Source: Antedon bifida
Taxonomy: Eukaryota > Echinodermata > Crinoidea > Comatulida > Antedonidae
Assembly (NCBI GenBank): GCA_963402885.1
Contig: OY727095.1
Span: forward strand, 16,621,001 to 16,685,000
DNA length: 64,000 nt
Reading direction: 5' to 3'
Under the pieces are notes generated by a model, which had not been told where the DNA came from, searched no databases, and was given only the letters and a program-made list of their open reading frames with translations. Of the stretch, positions 1-12,558 are shown one piece after another; within the stretch, counting starts at the first letter, position 1, and every line of letters starts with the position of its first letter. The translations under genes and the position numbers were made by a program.

Positions 1-90
1 CCATATGGGTACAAGTCAGCCCATGATGGGTACAAGTGAGCCAAAATGTTGGGTATGAGTTGGCATGCGTACGAGTTGACCTGTATTCCT
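1..90. repeat. End fragment of the GGGTAC-word element (family G)
   Basis: The start of the window carries four degenerate copies of a word like GGGTACAAGTNAGCCA and ends in GTTGACCTGTATTC. The reverse complement of that end, GAATACAGGTCAAC, recurs at 12559 and at 43000, where it begins two other copies of the family. This is therefore one terminus of a dispersed element cut off by the window edge. No coding capacity is seen. Confidence 0.7.
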
Positions 91-213
91 TAATCAGTCT
101 TGCATGCTAGCCTATTCAATAGAAAATAAAAGAGGTTATATAAACAGAGAACAAATTCACTTGCAGTTTTTGATGGGTTTTTATGATATGGTCTATTGGA
201 AATTAGTTTCTAC

Positions 214-371
214 AGCTCTGTCTACACTATCAAACTTTGTGTGACAAAAAAATTTGATGTGCCCATATATGGACATGATGTCATATCACTACCATATTTA
301 GGCATATCACTACCATATTTGGTCACATCACACTTTTTTTGTCATACTAATTTGATAGTGTAGACATAGCT
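214..371. mobile_element. Short MITE with 21-bp terminal inverted repeats
   Basis: The ends AGCTCTGTCTACACTATCAAA (214-234) and its inverse (351-371) match at 20 of 21 positions. They enclose 116 bp that also fold partly, with a CATATCACTACCATATTT word occurring twice. A one-ended relative of the same terminus lies at 51442-51463. The size and lack of coding fit a non-autonomous DNA transposon. The superfamily cannot be assigned because no clear target-site duplication is visible. Confidence 0.75.
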
Positions 372-982
372 TTACCTAGGGTACCAAAGCAAGCTAACAA
401 CTTTCCTGTACTTTACATCTAAATTTTTACAATGCGACGATGTTTTTCAGCTTTTATAAGCATAAACTTGTCCTAGACTAGGCCGGTATTATTTTCTTAC
501 ACGCCGGGTCGATCACGGTTGGTTGTGTGTGTGTGTGTGTGTGTGGCTGATGGTTTAAACGATTGTGAAAACTGACCATGTGGCTTCATCAGCTCTATTC
601 ATTGACTGTGATTGATCGTCGGTGGTACCGCTACTCCACAATACGGGAGTGACGATCACAAAGGATGCCGACCTGCTTAGTGTTTGCATAATCAAATCTG
701 AGCATAAAATCACAAATTGTATTCTAAATAAATCAGTATTTTCTAATCTTTTACTTTGCAGTTGACTGGCTAGATCTCTGTTTTTTTTAAAAATTATAAT
801 TGCTATAAAATGCTGTAAAAATTTATTCTGTAACATTTATTTCTCCAAATTAATTTGTTTAAGTAGGTTTCCAGTAATATCATTAACTAATTGATTTGAA
901 TGACATTTTATGCATTTGCTGCAATTGTGTCATCCATTCTGATACAAGTCCTCACACACTAAGTGGGCGTTAAAACAGGTAT
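372..982. other. No gene seen; GT microsatellite at about 524-544
   Basis: AT-rich sequence with a run of about ten GT dinucleotides. A 93-codon minus-strand frame is present here but has no recognisable motif and is not called. Confidence 0.6.
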
Positions 983-1100
983 TCACAATTAATACCTTAA
1001 TTTTGTCTTATGTGGTATCCCATGTTAGATCTGGTTAATTGCGTTGTCTTCTTTGGCCTCCAGAGGTCACTATTTAGTCAAAATTGGTCTTGCAGTACCT
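983..1100. repeat. Direct repeat, copy 1 (partner at 7047-7160)
   Basis: The text CACAATTAATACCTTAATTT followed by a TAGATCTGGTT word and CAAAATTGGTCTT recurs in the same order at 7047-7160. The two copies bracket the hairpin-ended elements at 1.4-7.0 kb, so they look like parts of an older repeat separated by later insertions. No coding potential. Confidence 0.65.
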
Positions 1101-1587
1101 CATATTTGATCTGGTCCATTTGTTGGGCTACAGGGGATACACAGAGTCATAAGACTTCAGCAAACATCTATTATCTAATAATCTAATTTGTTGTGTACAT
1201 TGCTCTGGTCGGACAGTTTATGATGATAAAAATTTCAATATAACATTTAAACAGAAAATCAGGGTAGACATTTTTATAAATGATTTGTTTGTTTTGATTA
1301 TTGAGTTTTTGTCAAAATATCAGATATAAAAATTCTTCTACATAAGATTTAGTCTCCGGAAAAATTGTGTGCGTCTTAATGCTGTGTGTGATTTAGACTA
1401 ATTTCACTACAAGCACGTGTATGCGAGATTGGTGTGATGGTTATGTAAAAACCAGCCTTTCAACTAACAATAGCTTCAGTTGACTAACAATAGAACAGCA
1501 ATGCAAAAAAAAAACGAATGAATTTGAAAAGAAATAGGTTTTTTTAAACTACTCGCATAAAAAAAACGTGTAGGCTACATTAAATCT

Positions 1588-3155
1588 AACTAGAATTTAA
1601 TTCGTCACTTTGACGAATTATAGGTGATCATTTTTATAATTTAATTGACATTAATATTTTTTAAACATGAACGTACGTTAACATACAATCGAAAAATGTT
1701 GATGTATGCCATCCTATTATACGCTTATAGTGCTGAGTTGTGCCTATTATATGCCATATACATTATGTACAGTATATACTGTATATCTATATACAGTGTA
1801 GCATTGGTGAAATTATGGACACACATCATGTTCTAATATTTTGGCACTGATGACATCATCAAAATAAACTTGTGGATAACAATATCGAAAGATAATGAAT
1901 TGAGCAATAAAATATAACAATTGGAAAAAAATTTGGAACGTAGAAGCGCGGTGCGCGCTCTTTAAAATGTGTATAACTTTGACGAAAAAGATGAAAAAAC
2001 TACTTTATAACTTAAACTGGCCATATGATAACGTTATAACATCCGATAGGCCTAATTTTTAAATAAATTCATATCTACATTTTACCAGCTCTCATAATAA
2101 GTTACAAACATCAAGGTCAACTTTAATTCAGAAGAGCTGTAAGCTATTCAAATATACGTTGTTGGTGAAATTATGTAACCACCGTTATTCAAATTTTAAT
2201 ACGTTTAAAAATGAAAATATTGGCAACTCATGAGTAACATAATTGGTTGAGGTAGAACATATTAAAAATTAAAAGAAAATCGATCACAGATAAGCAAGTT
2301 GCGCTCTGTTGAATATGGTGGTCTATGACAAAAGAGGTAAAACCCCTATTTTTAAAATTCATGTGGCCAAATGATGACGTTGTACCATTTTGTACGTCTA
2401 ATGTGTATATACACTTATATCTACAACTCATTGGCTTCCATAATAAGTTAAAAAAATTGGGGGTCACCTTCCATTCTGAAGAGTTATATTCATTTTAAAA
2501 AGGCCTTATTTTTTTACCATTTTTAGCACTTTTGTACAATTAATGTGCGCATTTTGTCATTTTGAACGTGCTCGTATAGCAGTATTTTAAGTCAAAATGG
2601 ACTCAAATTTGGTGAATGTACTAAGGAAGATGAGTAGAATGCAATTTGTACAAAAAATTGGTATTTTTTACGCTTTCTATGTACGCACACGCAAAAACGT
2701 GTTTTTGCGCAGTAATTTTTTAAAACACGCAAATGGCCTAATTCATGCTCTAAATTGATCAAAACGTAATTTTGAGCTTTTTTAATTTTTAACGCGCGAT
2801 TTCACGCGCATGACCCAACATGCACGTGCATTTTTATTTGCTAATATTTTTACCCTTGACCTGAAGTTTACGTGTAGTGAATTTCAATAATATGTGATGA
2901 TGAATTATGGAGATATGATTGATAATGTGATTTCACAAAATGGCGTATAAATGACGTCACGGATGAGTGATCACGCTGAAAAGCTTATTAGGACTAAGTT
3001 ACAGTATTTGAAAGACATTGTGAAATTTTGGTAATCATTGACATTTAACTTTTTGAGATATTTGTTACACAAAAAGTGTACAGAAAGAAGAAAAATATTT
3101 TAATGCAAGTACAATAACAATAGGTGATCATTTTATTCTAAATGATCACCTAATT
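1588..3155. mobile_element. Hairpin-ended element family A, copy 1 (Helentron-like, non-autonomous)
   Basis: The 5' end has a palindrome AATTCGTCA-CTT-TGACGAATT (1599-1619) followed at once by TAGGTGATCAT. The 3' end (3121-3152) is a hairpin made of TAGGTGATCATTT and its inverse. Sharing the GTGATCAT word between a 5' subterminal site and a 3' hairpin gives asymmetric terminal inverted repeats, as described for Helentrons. Inside, a module of about 150 bp (GCGCGCTCT ... TGACG ... GGCCATATGATGACG) occurs twice. No ORF of note. About 210 bp upstream (1375-1587) is also shared with copy 2. The Helentron assignment is inferred from structure only. Confidence 0.6.
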
Positions 3156-3534
3156 ATGTTTTAAAATTACAAACCACAAATTATATTTCTTGCCTCTTGA
3201 ACAAAAATGGACAAATAGTTCTCGACAAAATACAATTTTAGTTTACTCATTACTTGCTCACCGGCTTTTGAAAATTCTGTCTATCTTTTAACACTAGGAG
3301 GTCTGAAAATAATTTTAAAAAGTGGTCCAGAATTAGAACCGTGGTCCTGATTGCGTCCAAAATTTAATGGAGTGGTCCATGACCACATATCTATCTGTAT
3401 TTTCATTTTGGGAAAGATCTTGTAATTACTTTTTGAGTAATCCTGCTAACAAACAAACTAGCCTTCGCGCATAGCGCGATACCTGGCCAAATCAAAATTG
3501 GCCTCCTGACCTTGACCCGATTTTCACCAAAAGT
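3156..3534. other. Spacer between two family A copies
   Basis: No gene or clear repeat terminus seen in this stretch. Confidence 0.5.
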
Positions 3535-3802
3535 GTGTGTCTTAATGCTGATTTAGGCTAATTTCACTACAAGTACAATCATGTGTATGAGTTTTAGGGT
3601 AAAGGTTATGTAACCAGCCTTTCAACTAACAATAGAACAGCAACGCGAAAAACACACAGGTTAAATTGAAAAGAAATAGGTTTTTTAAACTATTCGCATC
3701 AAAAAACCTGTACATTAAATCTAATTATGTTTTAAATTTAGAAATGGTTGGTTAATTAAAATATATGATTCTGAGATTTTTTTTTTTAAATAATAAACCA
3801 TA

Positions 3803-6800
3803 ACTAGAATTTAATTCGTCACTTTGACGAATTATAGGTGATCATTTTTATAAATTTATTGACATTAATATTTTTTAAACATGCACGTATGTTAACATAC
3901 AATCGGAAAATGTTGATGTATGCCATCCTATTATACGCTTATAGTGCTTAGTTGTGCCTATTATATGCCATATACATTATGTACAGTATATACTGTATAT
4001 CTATATACAGTGTAGCATTGGTGAAATTACGGACACACATCATGTTCTAAGTTTTTGGCACTGATGACATTATCAAAATAAACTTGTGGATACCAATATC
4101 GAAAGATAATGAATTGAGCAATAAAATATAACAATTGGAAGACAATTTGGTACGTAGAAGTGCGGTGCGCGCTCTTTAAAATATGTATAACTTTGACGAA
4201 AGAGATGAAAAAAATACTTTTTAACTTCAACTGGCCATATGATAACTTCATAACATTCGATAGGCTTAATTTTTATATGCATTCATATCTACATTTCACC
4301 AGCTATCATAATAAGTTATAAACATCAAGGTCAACTTTAATTCAGAAGAACTGTAAGGTATTCAACTATACGTTGTAGGTGAAATTACATAACCACCGTT
4401 ATTCAAATTTTAAGACGTGATGACGTCATCAAAATGAAAATATTGGCAACTCATGATTAACATAATTGGTTGAGGTAGAATATATTAAAAATTTTAAAAA
4501 AATCGAGCACAGATAAGCGACTTGCGCTCTGTTGAATATGGTGGTCTATGACAAAGTGGGAAAAAACCCTATTTTAAAAATTCATGTGGCCAAATGATGA
4601 CGTCATACCATTTTGTACGTCTAATGTGTATATACATTTATATCTACAACTCATTAACTTCCATAATAAGTTAAAAAAAATGGGGGTCATCTTCCATTCT
4701 GAAGAGTTATATTCATTTTAAAAAGGCCTTATTTTTTACCATTTTTAGCACTTTGGTACAATTAATGTGCGCATTTTGTCATTTTTAATGTGCTCATATA
4801 GCATTATTTTAAGTCGGAATGGACTCAAATTTGGTGAATGTATTAAGGAAGATGAGTAGAATGCAATTTGTACAAAACAATTTTATTTTTTACGCTTCCT
4901 ATGTACGCACACGCAAAAACGTGTTTTTGCGCAGTAATTTTTTGAAACACGCAAATGGCCTAATTCATGCTCTAAATTGATCAAAACTTAATTTTGAGCG
5001 TTTTAAATTTTTAACGCGCGATTTCACGCGCATGACCCTACGTGCGCGTGTGTTTTTATTTGCTAATATTTTTACCCTTGACCTGAAGTTTACGTTTAGT
5101 GAATTTCATTAATATGTGATAATGAATTATGGAGATATGATTGATAATGTGATTTCGCAAAATGGCGTATAAATGACGTCACGGATGAGTGATCACGCTG
5201 AAAAGCTTATTATGGCTAAGTTAAAGTATTTAAAAGACATTGTGAAATTTTGGTAATCATTGACATTAAACTTTTTGAAATATTTGTTACACAAAAAGTG
5301 TACAGAAAGAATAAAAAGAAAACTAGACATGTAACTCGTCACTTTGACGAGTTTGGTTATCCGCCGCGCAAGTGGTGCAACATCAACATTAAGGGGATAG
5401 GTTGAGGACAAAAGGAAGTGTTCACGTATGACCTGAAGAATATGATATGTTGTTATTGCTGAATTTTATTATTTAGATTCATATATAGTATACACAGTAT
5501 AATCTGTATCCATATCACATACAGTGTAGAATAGGTGAAATTACGGGACCCGCTATTTTTTGCAATTTTTAACATGTTGACGGTTTTAAAATGAAACGCG
5601 AAGGTAGCAATTTCGGAAGAAAATTATCTCAGCAACAGCATATTAACGTGTAGAAGAAATTTGAATACGTGAAATATTGATGCGCGCTCTTTTAAATGTA
5701 ATGAATTATGACGCAAATGATGAAAATACGACCTTTTTTATTTAACTGGCCATATGATGACGTCACAACATCCGATTGGCAAAATGTTTACATGATTTCG
5801 TATCTACAATCCAATAGCTTCCAGAAAACGTTTTAATCGTGATTATCACATTTTATTCTTACGAGCTATAACAGATTAAAATTTACTGTAAAGATGAAAT
5901 TAATGCCACACGTAATTTAAATTTTTAGGCATGATGACGTCATAAAAAATAAAATATTTTTAACTCATGCGAAAGATAGTTGATTGACCTAGACAATATC
6001 AAAATCGGGGTGAAAATGGAAAACGAATAAGTGGAGATGCGCTCTATTCAATGTGATGAGCTATGACGAAAGATACAAAAATCCTAAATTTTATATTCGT
6101 GTGGCCATACGATGACGTCACAATGTCCGGTTAGCCATATTAATACCTGATCCGATATCTACAACTCATCAACTTCCAGAATATGTCATCCACAAAAAGT
6201 TGACCGTGTAGTTTAGAAATTACGACTGTTTAAAAAAAGGCATATTTTTAACGAATTTTTGAACTTTTTCATCAAAAATGCGCGCAAATTGTCCAATTCG
6301 ACGTGCTTGTATGACGTAACTTTAAGTCGAAATTGTTTAAAATTTAGTAAAATTACTAGAAAAGGCTGGAAAAACATAAATCACGCAAAAAAAATATGTT
6401 TTCAATGCTACGTGCGCACCGCACACGTAAAAATTTGCGCACGCGTGGGAATTTTTTTCATGCTTAAAACGACATGAAACGCGTAGAAAGTTGATTAGAA
6501 ATTAATTTTGCGCATTTTGAAATTTTAAATGCGCGTGCACGCGTAACTTTGTGTAAAACACGCAATTTTGTTTCAACAGAAAGTTAGCGCATGATATAAA
6601 TTAAACTTTTGGAAAGTTTCAATTTAAAATGTTATTTGGTTTTCGACCTATGTTGAATACGAGGAAATCGTTAAATCACGCGTAAGTCACGTTGCGCAAT
6701 TGTAAACGTCATGAAAAGCTTCGCAGCACATCTTCATGTGCATGACGATATGTTGAGAAAGTTACAAAATGTTATGTTTGCAAGTTTTAGAGAAAAGCGT

Positions 6801-6957
6801 TCCACAAAAATCATACAGAAAGAAAGAAGCCAAATAAAAAGATGATTTCGTAGAATCACAAGAGGTTATCCTGCAACTTCGTTGCGGATAACCAAAAAAT
6901 AAATAAAGATTTTATACAATAACAATAGGTGATCATTTTATTCTAAATGATCACCTA
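3803..6957. mobile_element. Family A, copy 2, split by a nested family C element
   Basis: The 5' palindrome is at 3813-3833 and the sequence follows copy 1 closely up to about 5317. It then stops and resumes near 6896, ending in the same 3' hairpin at 6926-6957. The interruption is occupied by the family C element. Copies 1 and 2 also share about 270 bp upstream of the palindrome (3535-3802), so the duplicated block is longer than the element. Confidence 0.65.
5318..6895. mobile_element. Hairpin-ended element family C, nested in family A copy 2
   Basis: The same architecture as family A with different words. The 5' palindrome AACTCGTCA-CTT-TGACGAGTT (5333-5353) is followed by GGTTATCCGC. The 3' hairpin at 6864-6893 has GGTTATCC and GGATAACC arms around GCAACTTCGTTGC. 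The interior carries two copies of a module with TGATGACGTCA and GCGCGCTCTTTTAAAT, like family A. A 72-codon frame at 6259-6477 has no recognisable motif. A decayed reverse-strand piece of similar sequence occurs at 44640-44880. Confidence 0.6.
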
Positions 6958-7046
6958 AAAATATTTGTATGATTGTCATGATGTAAATAGAATAGAGGGT
7001 TGTATTTATTTTACTCTGGGTCAATGTCAATGTGATTAGGGTGGCC

Positions 7047-7160
7047 CTCACAATTAATACCTTAATTTAGTCTTATGTAGTATCCCATGTTAGATCTGGT
7101 TGATTGCGTTCTCTCAGTTGGGCTCCAGTGGTTACTATTAGTCAAAATTGGTCTTATTTG
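7047..7160. repeat. Direct repeat, copy 2 (partner at 983-1100)
   Basis: Same word order as copy 1 (CACAATTAATACCTTAATTT, then TAGATCTGGTTGATTGCGTT, then GTCAAAATTGGTCTTA). It marks the right flank of the nested block. Confidence 0.6.
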
Positions 7161-8239
7161 AAATTTTATTTTTGGTTGATTTTCCTGTTATACAACAGAT
7201 AATCTTCAACCATAGATTTAATATTAACATTGTATTCTAATGTTAAACAAAGATAATAAATAGAACACACAGCAGTTTATAACTTTCGGTACTATTACCA
7301 TTTTGGTTATATTTACACAGAGTGATAATAAAATGAAATATGTCAATACTCTGTCAATCATTGTACACTACTATTACCAAAGTGATAATGAGGATGAACT
7401 GTGAGTGGGTTAACAATGGCACTGCCTAGCCCTAGTTCAAAATGATCAAAAGCATAGCATAGCAGATAGATTGTGGCGCGCCATACAAATACCAAAATAA
7501 AAGCTGACTGATATCCTCGTAAACCAATGTTTAGGCCTGATGATAGTGATTGTCTACACATCTAACTACCTGGTCTTGGATCTACCTGGATTTCAAGACT
7601 TAAAGCATTAATGCTTGTATGGCCCTCTTGACCGAAATGTATTCTTCGTTGATTCATATAGGATGTATTTCAACAGGTGGTCAGACACTCTTTATAGTGC
7701 GGTTTTAAATACAAGAGGTACGATTCTTTAATTAACATGGTGTCCTGAAATCCCCTGAAAACGCATGTTATTTTTGTCTTTACTAAAGAATATCAGAAGA
7801 ATAAGTAATCCGCGGTTTTCCCTGTAACTGTAATATTGTTCATGCGGTAGGGCGCCACCATACGTTGGGATGTATGTGATGATGATCTAAGCCTGGACCA
7901 CCTGTAATGTTTTCACGATAAAAAATGTTATCAACTACATGCTACCATCATATTAAATGCTATTTGGATATTTAATTTTGTTTTATGCACTTTATTTGGT
8001 AAAAACTGCCGAATAAACAGTTCACATCAACTACCAGGCGCCGCCGGGCACATTGTTGTTGACGTGTTTTCACGAAAGGATAGTTTAATAATATATCCAT
8101 TTAACTTGTTTCCAGTAGAAAAAATAAATATTAATTAAATTAACATTTATATCCTTAAAAACATTACTTAATTTACCGGGCGTAGATTATGACGCGGCAA
8201 AGAATAGACCATGCTGAGTACCTTCTTCCAATTTAGTGC
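7161..8239. other. No gene seen
   Basis: AT-rich unique-looking sequence between the nested hairpin elements and the 3' end of the LINE. Frames found here are short and without motif. Confidence 0.5.
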
Positions 8240-11200
8240 AAACTTCAGACTTGAATTGAAGACTATAGCACTTTGGTGGGATGTGGTGCGAGTGAGTTAG
8301 TTTTCGTAAAGAACCCCCTTAAATGATTTAAAAGTTGGTGCCTTTACAGTTAATTCTGCTAAGATGTTCCAATCTCTTGACGTTCTGGGGAAGAAGGACT
8401 TGAGCGTGGAATACTATATGATTGGCTGTTTTCTGTGTGAGAAGGGGCAGTGAGGTTTTTGGAGCTTAAGTATTTGTCTATATCAATTGCAACAAAGTTG
8501 TTGTGTATCTTGTAGAACATTGATAGTCTTGAGAGTTGACGTCTTTCAGCCAGGGTTTTCCAAGATAGTTTCGTGGAGCATGGCACTGACACTGGCTGTA
8601 CGTTCATATCTACTGAGAGTGAATCTTGCAGCACGGCGTTGAATTTTGTCTACTTTTTTCTTTAGGACATCTGTGTGGGGGTCCCAGACTACACTTCCAT
8701 ATTCCAGGATTAGTCGTACAAGTGATTTGTAGGCTTGTTCTTTTACTTTGGGGTTTTTAATATTTATGTTACGTCTGAGGAAATTCAGTGTGTTATTTGC
8801 TTTAGCAGCGACGTTTTCCAAGTGTTTATTCCATCTGAGGTCATTGGAAATTGTTATTCCTAGATACTTTGCGTGGTCTACATGTGCAAGTTGGTGACCA
8901 TGGAGGGTGTATGGATACTTTATGATGTTTTTCTTTCGTGTGATGGTTATGATTTGGCATTTTTCATGGTGGAATTCCATCATCCATTTTTTTTCCCAGT
9001 GTGATAAGGTATCCAAATCCTTTTGCATCAACTTCGCATCTGCTTCACTACTTATGGTCATGTAGATTAAGGTATCATCAGCAAATAGTCGTGTACAGGA
9101 TGTTAAATGTTCAGCTATGTCGTTTATAAAGAATTTGTCGACGCTTTGGAGAAATCCAGTAGGCATACGTCTGATTGGTACCCATCCTGCATGTTTGTAA
9201 CGATGTTGTGTACAAATTCTAGCAGCTGTGTTTCACACGATCTTTTACTGCGAAAACCATGCTGTTGGAAGAGGATATCATAGCGGCTTGCATGTGACAT
9301 TATACTGCTGTAGATTATGTGTTCCATCATTTTTAAGGCTATACATGTGAGACTGATTGGGCGGTAATTTGCTGGGTTGTATTTTTGGCCTTTTTTGAAG
9401 ATCGGGGTGATGTTTGCGTTTTTCCAGTCCTTGGGGACACTGCCTTCACGAAGTGATTTCCTAAATATGATAGTGAGAGGATCTGCGATGACATCACTCA
9501 ATTCTTTCAGTACTCTTGGGCTGATAGTATCCGGTCCTGGAGCCTTGCTTGGGTTTAGATTTTTAAGTAGTTTGAGTAGGCCTACACCAGGGGTTGAGAT
9601 ATCTATGTTGGGCATACTTGGGTAATTACAGTATACGACGAGGGTTGGCTACTTTCAATAAGTGGATTCCTTTGTGAAGACCGACTGGAATTGGTGATTA
9701 AGGGCTTCAGCTTTCTGTTTAGCATCTGTCATCAGTTTTCCATCTGATTTGATGGGTGAAACACCATTGAAGTCTGATTTCTTGTGTTTGATGAAGGTCC
9801 AGAATCTTTTCATACTACTGTAGATATTTATGTCTGAGGATTGTGGGGTGACAATATCTTCTATGTATTTCCAATAGGCTTTGCGCAGGTCACGTTGAAC
9901 AGACTTTTTTAGGTTCTTAAATCTAATTTCATCTTTAATTTTTCCATGTTTTTTACTGGCTTTGAATGCCTGGTTTCGTCTCCTAATTTTTCTTTTGAGG
10001 CCTATGTCTATCCATGGATGCGAGTCTTTGGTTTTTGTAGTTTTGTGGGGGATAAATAGTTGGATACCTTCTAGCAAGCCATCTCTAAAGAGGTTCCATA
10101 GCTCATCTGTGGTGGTACTAGACTCAGCTTCAACTATGACGTCTGCGAGTTTCTCAGCATGTTGCCGAAGTCCTGCCCATCCTGCTTTTTTATATAGGGG
10201 TATTCTGCTGGGAATTTGTTTCTTTCGAGTGGGCTTGATATCCAATTCAGTGTAGACAGCGTTATGATCACTAATACCAGGCATAACTTGTGTTCGGTTA
10301 ATTTGATTTGGTCTATTGATCAGGAACAGGTCAAGGGTTTAATCTGGTCGGTTCTTCAACAGTTTGTGTAAGGCCGTTGTCATCGAGATGTCTCCAAACT
10401 TGCTATGGAGGTTTAGGTAAGGAGTTCTTGGTTTAATTGACTTGGTTGCCCAGTCCCACCCTGGTAAGTTGAAATCACCTCCAACCAGAATGAGATTGTT
10501 GACTCGGCTTCAGATCTTTGATAACGCATCATCGAGGGCGTCGAGAGCGGTCTCGTCATTAACCTTAGCTCGGTAACAGCCAGCGACATATAAGGTTTTA
10601 CACCCTGCAATGTTGATTTTGACCCACACTGTTTCTGAAGTTTCTTTTTCTAGGGATTCTTCTCTGGTACTGATAAAGTCACTATTGACTGCAACGAGTA
10701 CGCCACCACCTGTGGTGTTTCGGTCGTTCCTATATACTGTGTATTTAGTGCTGAAGTACTTGGAGTTACAAACACTGCTATTAAACCAAGTTTCGGTTGC
10801 TATAATGACATCAGGTTTGGTGCTGTCAACTAGGTTGTAGAATTGTGGTTTTTTATTAATTAGGGATTGGCAATTTACGTTTACTATTCGTAACGGGCAT
10901 GGTCCAGAGACCGATCGTGGTTTAGGTTTAGTTGGCGATGAAGTTGCTTTGGGGTTTTCGAAATCTATAGATGCTTGGGAGTCTAGGCTCAAGTCTCCTA
11001 GTACGCTAAAACTATTTTGAGTTTCTACATCATGGAGGTCAAACAAAGTGCTGCTATAGTTAGGTGCGTCACAGATTAGGCCATACAACGCTTGATCCTC
11101 CCAATCTAACGTAAGATGTTTCACTAACATTTTGGCAGTCAAGTCTCACAATCTTCGCACATTATGCCTTTATCATCCCAGGTGACCGGCTCTTTGCAGG

Positions 11201-11610
11201 TTCCACACAGATATGCAGTAGAGTGTTGGGTGGTACATGAACTACAATCACTACTGTTTTCAATGGTGGGACCAGGATTGATCTCAATATCGCCGCACAG
11301 GAGTAAGAAATATGCAAGGATGCTAGGTCGTTTATACTTGGTGTTGTAATATAATAGGTATTTGTTTAGACTAAATAGTTCTTTTCCTTTGATTTGACAA
11401 TTTCCCTCTGATAGGGATATTCTGGCAATGAGGCGTTGACAATGATAAGGAAGTGATACCCACTTGATATGTTGGAGGTCCTCCGTCGGGCTAGGTTCGT
11501 TTGTCCTACCTTCCGTTGATAGGCCTAGGCCTAGGCTCTGGATGAAATTTCCGGTTGTTCTGAGTACGGCAAACACGAGAATAGCACGGTGAATATTGAA
11601 AGTAGACATT
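8240..11610 (-). pseudogene. CR1-like non-LTR retrotransposon, decayed copy
   Basis: Read from 11610 down, the element keeps the order of a CR1-clade LINE. An N-terminal part (11609-11139) has a hydrophobic stretch, the 2A-type motif GDIEINPGP and a PHD-like cysteine cluster. Next come an APE-type endonuclease (about 10890-10230) with NVNCQS, TETW and SDHN motifs in two frames, a linker (10284-9655), and a reverse transcriptase (9615-8546) with NYRPISLT, DFSKA and FADDT. The C-terminal part is shifted to another frame (8634-8359). Stops and frameshifts break it in at least four places. Between DFSKA (near 9140) and the FINDI/FADDT block the usual central RT segment is missing, so it cannot be active. 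The 3' tail is approximate. The clade is called from motif style by eye. Confidence 0.85.
11139..11609 (-). pseudogene. LINE N-terminal region with 2A-like peptide and PHD-type finger
   Basis: The 156-codon frame reads into the hydrophobic run ILAYFLLLCGDIEINPGP. The last nine residues fit the D-x-E-x-N-P-G-P signature of 2A ribosome-skipping peptides (coding bases 11268-11294). It is followed by a Cys-rich segment with CGTC and CEDC pairs, like the start of a PHD finger. A stop follows the second pair, and the finger seems to continue after it in a changed frame. 2A-like sequences are known at the N-terminus of some LINE proteins, where they cause skipping or affect localisation. Function in this dead copy is not expected. 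Confidence 0.75.
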
Positions 11611-12558
11611 TAATGTTGGATGAGGCTAATCAGCAATGCACAGTTCCACAAAATAATCTTGCAACATCAAAAACGAACTGAATTTCCCACGAAAGAATTA
11701 AAAAATTTCCGACAAAAAAAAATGGCCACCAAAAACGCGCAAAATTTACAGGCAGCTTCACAGACAGTACTCGAATCACAAAAACGCCGATCACAAATTC
11801 ACCAAAAAGTCACATATAAAACAACATCAGGAACATCAAAAAGCACCAAGTATAACACCAAGAAGTAAAATAAATGATTATATTAAGACAGGAACACCCA
11901 AATCGTAAATAAAATGGTTAAAATAGAGCAATCATTAAGATTGCAGAGAGCAACAAAAACACGTCCACTCGCGTCCAAATCCACAACATCAAAGATGTAC
12001 AGTAACGCTAGGTAGATGTTTGTAGTTGTGGTTCGGTCTTTCTTTCTTTAATTTAATCATTTTCTGTAGAAGTGAATGTACACTAGTTTGTTATTAAATA
12101 TGTTTTATAAAATTTATTTTTATTTCAACAATATTTTATGAGGGTGGTCCATCCAGCCGAAGCTGACCATTAGGGACCCTTACAAAAATATGACATGACG
12201 AGACATAAACATTTAACAATATAAATTAAATTAAAAGATATCAAATTTATATTATCATAATTCTATTTAATATGACATAATATCTGTCAAATCAAGTCTT
12301 CTTTAGTCTGTATACATCCACCCTCACGAGGGCGGGCATCCACGCTCTGTTAAGTGTTACAAATTTCTACTATTTCTATAGATTATTAATTCTTGTGATA
12401 TATATTCTCAGTTTTTACGCTCAGCTGGTCCTGACTGTTTGTCATCTCTGCAAGATGGCTTCGGTAGCACAAAAATCGAACCAATAGAGTTGTGAGAGTC
12501 ATTTATACCAATCGTCTTACAACATTATTGGGCTCCCCGATCGCCTGGGTCTGACCGT
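11611..12558. other. No gene seen; A-rich LINE flank
   Basis: The first 260 bp are A-rich and encode only low-complexity Lys/Thr/Gln in one frame. The rest is AT-rich with no recognisable motif. It could include the LINE 5' UTR. Near 12530 a CCCCGATCGCCTGGGTCTGACC word resembles the array at 16.4 kb. Confidence 0.45.

Noticed and set aside
11620..11868. 82-codon Lys/Thr/Gln-rich frame next to the LINE
   Set aside because: Low-complexity A-rich sequence; the codons follow base composition and no motif is present.
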